Source: Emmonsiellopsis sp. PD_33 (Eukaryota > Ascomycota > Eurotiomycetes > Onygenales > Ajellomycetaceae). Taken from it: a stretch of 31,578 nt of DNA. Positions 25,342 through 31,578 of this stretch are shown here, piece after piece (the first letter of the stretch is position 1; every line of letters begins with the position of its first letter). The notes beneath the pieces were generated by a model. The model did no database searches. It had not been told where the DNA came from and worked only from the letters and a program-made list of their open reading frames with translations. The position numbers and the translations under genes are program-made. The DNA lies in contig JANTQF010000391.1 in the NCBI GenBank assembly GCA_032988165.1, positions 1 to 31,578 of the forward strand. The letters are read 5' to 3'.

Positions 25342-25540
25342 TAGTTCTTTAGCTAACTCATTAAACTTGAGAATATACTACTATTTACTATAATAATATA
25401 GGAGGTCATAAAAATAATATTAAATAAGCTTGATTCTTCTAGAATTATGAAAGATTTACAGCTATCTTATATCAGTTTACTCTACTTACTAACTAGCTGT
25501 GGTGGTAGAAGGAAGGAATGTAGCAGCTGTATGCATATAG
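25342..25540 (-). repeat. Element A 5' LTR (right copy)
   Basis: Direct repeat of 321-506. The two copies share TAAATAAGCTTGATTCTTCT and GCAGCTGTATG motifs and end in TATAG. Differences are mainly transitions. It lies upstream of gag on the minus strand and so is the 5' LTR. Confidence 0.75.
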
Positions 25541-25880
25541 TAACTTTAATATTACTTTTTTAATTTATTAATAAAAAATTTAATAAAATAGATAAAAATT
25601 TATAATTAAAAAATATATAAAATATAATAATAAAATTTATATATTATTTCAAAATATAATTTATAATTCTTCTTTTTATATTTTTACATCTAATTAAAGT
25701 AGATAATATACTAATAACTTCACTTTACTTAATATTTTTATATATAAAGATATTTATATTATTAAAGAATATAATCTTATATATTATAATATATTCTAAT
25801 ACATTTATAGTACCTAAAATTTCATTGATCATCAGTCTTAATTTTTAAATACATAAATTACATCTCCCATACATATCTGG
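25541..25880. other. Very AT-rich flank right of element A, no gene
   Basis: About 340 bases of nearly pure A/T without CG dinucleotides and without any protein-like reading. It separates the last LTR from the GC-balanced, gene-bearing DNA that begins around 25880-25980. Confidence 0.6.
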
Positions 25881-25886
25881 TATTTT

Positions 25887-25920
25887 ATTTTGATGGGGTG
25901 TAATCTATTTTGATGGGGTG
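25887..25920. repeat. 20-bp-period tandem repeat at the composition boundary
   Basis: ATTTTGATGGGGTG occurs at 25887-25900 and again at 25907-25920, separated by TAATCT. It sits exactly where the AT-rich block ends. It may be the edge of a small unrecognised repeat or a chance duplication. Confidence 0.7.
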
Positions 25921-26741
25921 GCATTAAGGATTACAGGCACAAAACACTGAAATTTTGCATTACAGACATTTGTCACTATGGACCGCCGTAGAAAGCTTTA
26001 GTTAGTTAAACCATCGAAAGCTTGTCTCAACGTCTGATATTTCGAACAAGTGGAAGAGAACGGACGAATAAGCGAAAAGACTTCCCGAGACGGGCGCTTT
26101 GAAGGCGATTTGTAAGGCTTCACATCATCGTTGATGCCTCATAGTTATATCTGCGAGGGATGTTTGCACCGCCCGGTTATTGCGTGCTGCATGGATCATC
26201 GCTTCCCCGGGTCGACTGAAAGTCCCACGTCCACCTCACAGCAAGCGCCCAAGACACGACTCATAAATGTCTCCAAAAGGCTTTCTGAGCTCTACTGTCA
26301 GTTAGTTATATGACATTAGCTGGTAGGATCGGATACGGACCGCTTCGATTCAACATCTAGCTCCTCGAGTGCACCATATTCTTCGAAATGGAAAGGAGGA
26401 TGCTCTGTCGACTACCCCGCCTCTGCTGCATTGGACTGCATGAGACACATCATATCTACCACTGTCATTGGCCATGATGCCAGGGGGGCGTCTATTTGTG
26501 GCAATGATGCCTACTATTTAATTTCCCTCGCTCCCGCCCATTTCACTGTTCGAGTTACCACATCAACGAACCCGCCATATTCATCCCACGAGAGATATCC
26601 ATTTCCAGTGTATCAAACGAACACTCCTCGACCGAAAGCAATCTATCCGGCCGGCTATCCCTTCTTGAACTACCTTCCCTCGCCAGCCACCCATCAGTGA
26701 CCGCTCTAATCCGTTGTTAATGTTTCTCCTAAATATAACGG
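25921..26741. other. Upstream region of the ankyrin/CorA gene, no supported gene
   Basis: GC-balanced, CG-containing DNA. Two short open frames (26131-26313 and 26431-26700, plus strand) have no recognisable content and no gene-like context, so I leave them out as genes. The region probably contains the promoter and 5' leader of the gene starting at 26742; an AT-rich TACTATTTAATTT at about 26511 is a weak TATA-like candidate. Confidence 0.5.
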
Positions 26742-29700
26742 ATGGCAGTACCAACGACTTCAGAACCTCAATCTGGACCAGAATTCGCACTCGCACAAAA
26801 ACTCTACGGTGCAGCAGAAGCTGGAGATTTGGACGGAGTCAATCAGGCTCTTGATAAGGGAGTGGATATTGATACTAAGGGGGGCAAGCATGGGACTGCT
26901 CTTGTTGCCGCTGTGATCTGTAACAATGCAAATGTTGTACGTTTGCTTCTTGAAAGAGGAGCCAATGCCAACGTCCAAAGTGGCCGTTTGGAGACACCTC
27001 TTTTTGCAGCAGCCCGGTCCGGCAATTTGCCCGTAGTTCAGTTGCTCCTTGCCAATGGAGCTGGGCTTTCGGCAACAAGCGAGGAGTGCGGGGATCCTTT
27101 CCACGCAGCTTGTCTTGGGGGGAATTTCCCAGTCATGAAATTTCTCTTTGATAGTGGGGCCGACCCCTACACCAGATGCCCCACTCATGTGACCTCTCTA
27201 CAGGCGGCAGCTATGTCAGGCAAGGAAGGCTCAATGTCAATTGTGAGGTTACTTCTTGCTATTGGAGTTAATGTTAACGATCAAGGAGGCAAGTTTGGCA
27301 CTGCATTGCAAGGAGCAGTATATTCAAGCAATATACCTATCGTACAGTTGCTTGTCGATAGTGGTGCTGATATTAATGCCCAGTGTGGGGAATTGGGAAA
27401 TGCTCTACAAGTAGCAGCCGCCGAGGGGGGGCCCTATTATTGGCCCTCTGATTATGGAATAATACAAACGGCGGATACATTCTATGATATTGTGCAGCTC
27501 CTTCTTGATCGTGGAGCTGATGTCAACGCCCAGGGCGGTCGTTATGGAAATGCTCTTCATGCCGCAATATACACCCATTGTTATCGCACCGCCGACCTCC
27601 TATTGGAAAAAGGAGCCTCCCCGTGTTTTCTAACAAGATCGCCGAATGGCACATCCATCCTACATGATGTCATTGAATCTGAGTACCGCCTCATCTTGAA
27701 AACTTTACTCGAGAATGGGGGTAATGTTACCCTCCATTTAAAGGACAGCTCTGGCAGGACGCCCCTCCATTCCGCTGTCGATTCAATGGATTTGATCTCT
27801 CTCGAGTTGCTGTATCCTTATATCGACAAATCAGCCTTGAATGATATTGATATTGATGGGAATACGCCCCTTCATAGTGCAGTTGACCGCTCTACGGCTG
27901 ATATTGTCGATTGGCTGGTTCGGAAGGGGGCCAACGCCGCCCTTCTAGATTCTGACGCAATGACACCCTTTCAACAAGCGGCCAAGAAAAATAATTTTCC
28001 AGCCCTTCGCTCGTTATTCCCAAATACGCCTAAAGAATCTCGGGGTTTAAAGGCGTCGAAATGGAGGGCTTTATCACTGGCATCTAAAGAATATGGTATC
28101 AATATCGTCATAACGGATGCCATCAAAATTCTGAGTTACGAGGAATTGAGCGGATATTTGGCGTGCTCAGTATACGACGGAATCTTATCCTTCAAACCAA
28201 CATGGGCGCTCATTATCTGCCCTTCGGTTGTCCGCAAGAGAATAATCGGAAATGACAGGGGTTGGAAGACTACTGTGATGTCAGTGATCGTTATACATGC
28301 TTCTAATTCTCCAAACTTACCAAGCCAAGCATTGTCGATAAAATCTTCTGTGATGAATACGCATACGGTGTAAATTGGACATGGTGGCCCACCCTATATG
28401 ACGGGCGATCAGATACAATCCCTACGACTGCTGCGCTCAGTCGGGCCCCCCCAACACAAGGTAGGTTAACTACCACACCACCCCAATCACTGCTAAACTC
28501 ACGTTATTACATAGGATTCCTCGATTGCCGGATAATCATACCAAAATGCTTTTCAATTACCTCTAACATCCCACGGCCAGTACCACTTGAGATCAGAGAA
28601 ACGAACCATGCCATAGGTTGGATCATGGTCAGAAACACCCCCCCCCACGAAGCAAACTGCCAATCAGATCTCGAAACGAGATTCATTTTCAGCACTCTTG
28701 AGTATGTGAATATTCCATCTTCTCCTACAGATCTATTTATGCCGTTAGTTCAGCAGCTCAACGATGAATGGTCTGATGTTTGCAAGACTGCCGTCAAACA
28801 TCTTTCTCGCATGGTAAGTATTGTATCCGCAACCACCCTTCAATTAGCATTGTTAATGTAAATTTAGCGCTCGGAAACATTCCAATGTAACGGGACTAAC
28901 TCAAAGTTGATCAAAATACATTTGAAAGATGCACAACAATGGTCTCGGTTCGGTGAACTCCTGGACCAACAAATATCTGTCCTTCGCTCTTTGGCAAAGA
29001 CATACGGCGACAAGCGACCTGCCGTGCTCGCAAAAGAATCTGTTCTCTGGGCCAAAGATGAGATTCTGGAGTTTGATGAGGCGATAACGGAGCTGGGTAA
29101 TATGAACCAGCTTAAATTCAAGAATCTAGCGTCAGTTTCACAGGAGCTTATACAACTGGTAAGCGATGGATTCCCATACATTCTCTGCTAAACACTTTAT
29201 CTAAAACCAACTAGGAGTTTAACCTCACCTCCATTGCGGAAGCACGACTATCTACCTCCACGAATAGAAGCTTGAAGCGCCTGAGTTGGATTACTGTAAG
29301 ACAGCCTTTGGCATGTCATTTCTCAAAATACTAACGTTAGAGACTATAGTTCGTATTTTTACCCCTGATGTTCATATCCGTACGTTCAGCTCAATTATGG
29401 GATTTTGGTCCACAGTAGGTTTGCATACTGATAATGGCTAATCAGAGCGTTTTCGGCATGAACGTCAATGTCCTCGCCAACAACCCAGCCTGGTGGCTCT
29501 ATATCCCCTTCGCCCTTGGGACTGTTGTCCTCTCTCTAACTGTTTGGGTTCTCTTCAAGCGGAATCCTAAGGTAAATTCGTCCCGTTTGCATGAAAATGG
29601 TGTCTTTCGTACGCTTATTTCCAAAATTTATAGCTCGAAGATACGATTGAGACTAAATTCGAGTTCCTCTTCAAGAGCCGTTCTGATCGGAATCGGCCTC

Positions 29701-29915
29701 CGGATGAGGAAGAGGGTTTGGAGACAAAGGAAGAGGAGAAAGAAGGGGAGCTGAAGAACAGAAAACGCAAGGAACAAGCGGAAAAACCAGACAATGAACA
29801 CAGGTTTCCCCCAGGCAACACCATCAATAGGATCAAAGGGTTTTTCAAGCGTGGCAAAGGCCCTGATGGAGGAGATGTGGAGAACCCCAAAGCGAAAGAA
29901 GTGAAAAGCCAGTAA
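26742..29915 (+). CDS. Ankyrin-repeat protein with C-terminal CorA-like membrane domain (eight exons)
   Basis: My exon model is 26742-28279, 28330-28460, 28515-28813, 28868-29158, 29215-29295, 29350-29379, 29446-29571 and 29634-29915, predicting 925 residues. All introns are GT..AG, 50-66 bases, and every junction keeps frame. Residues about 12-430 hold roughly a dozen ankyrin repeats (GGKHGTALVAAV, VVRLLLERGANANVQ, DIVQLLLDRGADVNAQ). A soluble part follows (NWTWWPTLYDGRSD; LASVSQELIQL). Two membrane helices come next: LSWITFVFLPLMFIS, then SVFGMNVNV with the GMN signature of CorA Mg2+ channels, then YIPFALGTVVLSLTVWVLF. The tail is Lys/Glu-rich. The fungal ankyrin-CorA fusion family is known; the ion carried is unproven. 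The start is the first ATG ahead of the repeats. The weakest junction is 28280-28329; an alternative donor at 28275 paired with an acceptor at 28324 is also in frame. A C9 run lies in exon 3. Confidence 0.85.
29350..29379 (+). other. 30-nt microexon of the ankyrin/CorA gene
   Basis: Ten codons (FVFLPLMFIS) lie between GT..AG introns at 29296-29349 and 29380-29445. They form the core of the first membrane helix, directly before the GMN motif. The joined reading matches the expected CorA pattern of helix followed by FGMN, so the exon is required for a functional protein. Confidence 0.85.
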
Positions 29916-31082
29916 AGTGAACGGACCTTCTGCTTCTTACAGTCGAGGAGGCATTAACAGTGGCCGATATGTGGCTCCATGACCAAAAACCTATTCGGTT
30001 GTCTAAACATAAACACAGCTCTGGCGCTCCATAGCTGGCTCAAATCGGACCTGGAGGTTTTTGCGAGGGTACTGTTCCCTGAACATCTTTCTTTCGGTTG
30101 TGTCCGTAACGGATCAGAGTGTATTCCCTTGGTGGATATTGTTGCTTCCAATTTTCCGGGTTCTTTTTTTTTTGGCAGTCAGACTTATGATTGACCTTTA
30201 CTCCCCCTTTCTGTCTTTTGACCCTTCTTTTGGGGGGGGTTTGTGATTTCTATATATTGATGATTTATGAGATATGAGCATGCTTTCCGGGTTAAGTTAC
30301 TATTGTCAATGGTCTAATTATACTTATAATGAATGCCTATTAGGTTTTTATCAATTGCAATGAAAGTTGTTATGGCTAGTTTCATGCCTGCCCTTGCATT
30401 AACTCACTCCTCCTTTGAACACAATATATTTTTAGACTGATAAGGAAGAAGCCGGATTGATCTGACTCTAATAGCAATTGAGTTCTCTTACGACTAATTC
30501 TGCGCTGTCCTGTTGACGAGATGATATTCAAGATTCGCTGATGGTGAGACTGGTGGGATGAGAAGCTAGGGGATGGGAGGTGAGAGGTCAGGAGTAGTAG
30601 CTATATAGTACATTCCCCCTCCAGCATAAGAAGATTACCAAAATAAAAAATAAAAAACCAAGAAAAAGAGAGAGGGAGAAACAGCCAGGTTGCACAGCTA
30701 TAATTTGAAAGAACTAATAAAAGTGGCTTAGATAGACATCAATCCATTCCCCCAACCCATAAGCTACAGCATCCCTCAGCAACCAACGAACTATCAGATC
30801 CAAGATCTGCCTTGCACGAACGCCAACCGCCTCATACTAAGCCCCACGAGGAAATAATTGCCTTAGCGTCTGGGCATGCCAGTGCTAAAGTCCGCCTAGG
30901 ACTAGCTCATCGGGGCTTGGAGCTGCATCTCGATCCCGCATTCCTCAGCTATATATCAGCCTTCAGGGGCATCGGAGAACGGAAAGACTAGACATGCCAT
31001 TGGCACCATTATTGCAGAGAATCCTCTGCACGTAGATACCTACACACATACAATATCACCCGGCGCGAAGGCAACACCCACC
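29916..31082. other. Intergenic region with decayed coding-like readings
   Basis: Directly after the stop, plus-strand readings in different frames look protein-like: ALTVADMWLHDQKPIRLS (about 29950-30005) and a hydrophobic stretch WWILLLPIFRVLFFLAV (about 30125-30180). These may be remains of a longer C-terminus or a decayed neighbour, but no intact gene can be built. A T-run near 30163-30173 and a G-run near 30231-30238 follow. From about 30250 to 31082 I see only noncoding sequence, with a purine-rich stretch at 30540-30690, and probably the promoter of the gene at 31083. Confidence 0.5.
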
Positions 31083-31578
31083 ATGTCGACCTCCCCCATA
31101 ACAGACAACATCTCCTCCTCCTCCGCAGCAGACATAATAACCTACATCGGCATCCCCCTCGCCGTCATCGGCGTCCTGCCCATAATCTACACCTGCATCC
31201 GCGCAATCCTCATCCACCGCACCATCCGCCGCAACCTCACCGTCAACGGCCACGCCTCCACCGCCATCACCCGCGGCTCCCTAATGTCCGGCGTCGTCGA
31301 GATCGAACTCCCGCGCTTCACAATCACCCCGCTAGACCGCGACCTGGACGCGGAGTACTGGAAACTCAACCCCACCCGCTCCGTGCTGGCGGGCGCGTCG
31401 TGGTCGTTTTTTCATTGGAATATGTTGGTCACGGGGAAGAGGCTGTATCGCGTGCAGTATAAGGATGAGCTGAGGGTGCCGCAGGCGGAGATTGGGTTTG
31501 AGGAGTTGGTGGGGTTTTTGCTGGATAGGGGGGCGGTGCTGGATGAGAGGGGGTGGGGGGTTTTGAGGACGAGTGGGC
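31083..31578 (+). CDS. Conserved fungal membrane-anchored protein of unknown function (5' part, cut by window end)
   Basis: Starting at the ATG at 31083 (context CCACCATGTC, a good fungal start), the frame is open for 165 codons to the window edge. Residues about 18-42 (IITYIGIPLAVIGVLPIIYT...) form a membrane helix, followed by a basic stretch (IHRTIRRNL) that would lie on the cytosolic side. Later motifs are GSLMSGVVEIELPR, TPLDRDLDAEYWKLNPTRS, YRVQYKDELRVPQAEIGFEE and LVGFLLDRGAVLDERGW. Proteins with this layout are common as hypothetical proteins in filamentous ascomycetes; no function is known to me. The third-codon base is mostly C in the first half and mostly G in the second, an abrupt change of strand skew. 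The gene is truncated by the window, not by mutation. Confidence 0.85.
   Translation, partial: MSTSPITDNISSSSAADIITYIGIPLAVIGVLPIIYTCIRAILIHRTIRRNLTVNGHASTAITRGSLMSGVVEIELPRFTITPLDRDLDAEYWKLNPTRSVLAGASWSFFHWNMLVTGKRLYRVQYKDELRVPQAEIGFEELVGFLLDRGAVLDERGWGVLRTSG

Larger units (their letters stand above)
321..25540 (-). mobile_element. Element A: outer Ty3-type LTR retrotransposon, decayed, interrupted by elements B and C
   Basis: Direct repeats of about 190 bp at 321-506 and 25342-25540 bound this stretch. On the minus strand the order is 5' LTR, gag (25341 to 23448, resuming at 15741-15245 and 7835-7400), protease, reverse transcriptase, integrase and chromodomain (7330 to 3411), then about 2.9 kb before the 3' LTR. 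Removing B (7836-15244) and C (15742-23447) leaves about 10 kb, a normal size for a Ty3-type element. The gag reading is in frame on both sides of C, so the pieces belong to one element. It is dead: stop codons are dense and the RT catalytic aspartates are lost. Outer ends are uncertain by some tens of bases and I found no convincing target-site duplication. Confidence 0.75.

Noticed and set aside
1..25600. Similarity between the AT-rich flanks at 40-110 and 25565-25620
   Set aside because: Both are A/T low-complexity with runs such as ATTAATAAAAA; the match is not clearly above chance.
1..25880. Mitochondrial or plasmid origin of the AT-rich DNA
   Set aside because: It is filled with nuclear-type Ty3 retrotransposons and runs directly into intron-bearing nuclear genes.
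1..25880. Centromere
   Set aside because: AT-rich, retrotransposon-filled DNA fits some fungal centromeres, but the sequence alone cannot separate this from an ordinary AT-rich isochore.
26131..26700. Two short plus-strand open frames upstream of the ankyrin gene
   Set aside because: They show no family similarity, no clear splice links to the ankyrin exon, and lengths expected by chance in GC-balanced DNA.
26581..27188. Minus-strand open frames opposite the ankyrin exon
   Set aside because: They are shadows of the strongly supported plus-strand ankyrin reading.
28864..29890. Minus-strand open frames opposite exons 4-8
   Set aside because: The plus-strand exons join into a recognisable CorA-like domain; the opposite readings have no motifs.
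31056..31375. Two minus-strand open frames opposite the last gene
   Set aside because: They are low-complexity Gly/Asp/Ala-rich or Ser/Arg-rich shadows of a high-GC coding sequence.

Overview
This looks like nuclear DNA of a filamentous ascomycete. The genes at the right end have short GT..AG introns and fungal-type ankyrin repeats. They abut about 26 kb of AT-rich, mutation-decayed LTR retrotransposon DNA. I found no CG dinucleotide from base 1 to about 25983, while CG is common to the right of that point. AT-rich, Ty3-filled blocks lacking CpG are known from Onygenales such as Blastomyces and Coccidioides, so that order is a reasonable guess, but it is an inference.

Bases 1-25880 are best explained by three nested Ty3-type, chromodomain-bearing LTR retrotransposons. 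Element A (321-25540, minus strand, about 10 kb once the insertions are removed) is the oldest. It has roughly 190 bp direct terminal repeats, and its protease, reverse transcriptase, integrase and chromodomain remain readable at 3411-7330. Element B (7836-15244, plus strand) and element C (15742-23447, minus strand) each inserted into the gag of A. B has LTRs of 290 and 292 bp; C has two LTRs of 462 bp. The gag reading of A runs in frame from one side of C to the other, which supports the nesting. All three are dead: they carry many stop codons, mostly former Gln, Trp and Arg codons, but few frameshifts.

The most interesting point is that B and C both carry, between pol and the 3' LTR, a long decayed reading frame on the strand opposite to gag-pol. 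Each reads away from the 3' LTR toward pol. Each encodes a cysteine cluster and a charged, probably coiled-coil region. The shared layout suggests a real accessory antisense gene in these elements.

Composition changes at about 25880. Bases 25921-26741 hold no gene I can support and probably include the promoter of the next gene. Bases 26742-29915 encode one eight-exon gene: about a dozen ankyrin repeats, a soluble region, and a C-terminal CorA-like membrane domain with the GMN motif (925 residues predicted). Bases 29916-31082 are intergenic with some degraded coding-like readings. At 31083 a second gene starts, encoding an N-terminally membrane-anchored conserved fungal protein of unknown function, and it runs off the end of the window. 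I saw no rRNA, tRNA or CRISPR.
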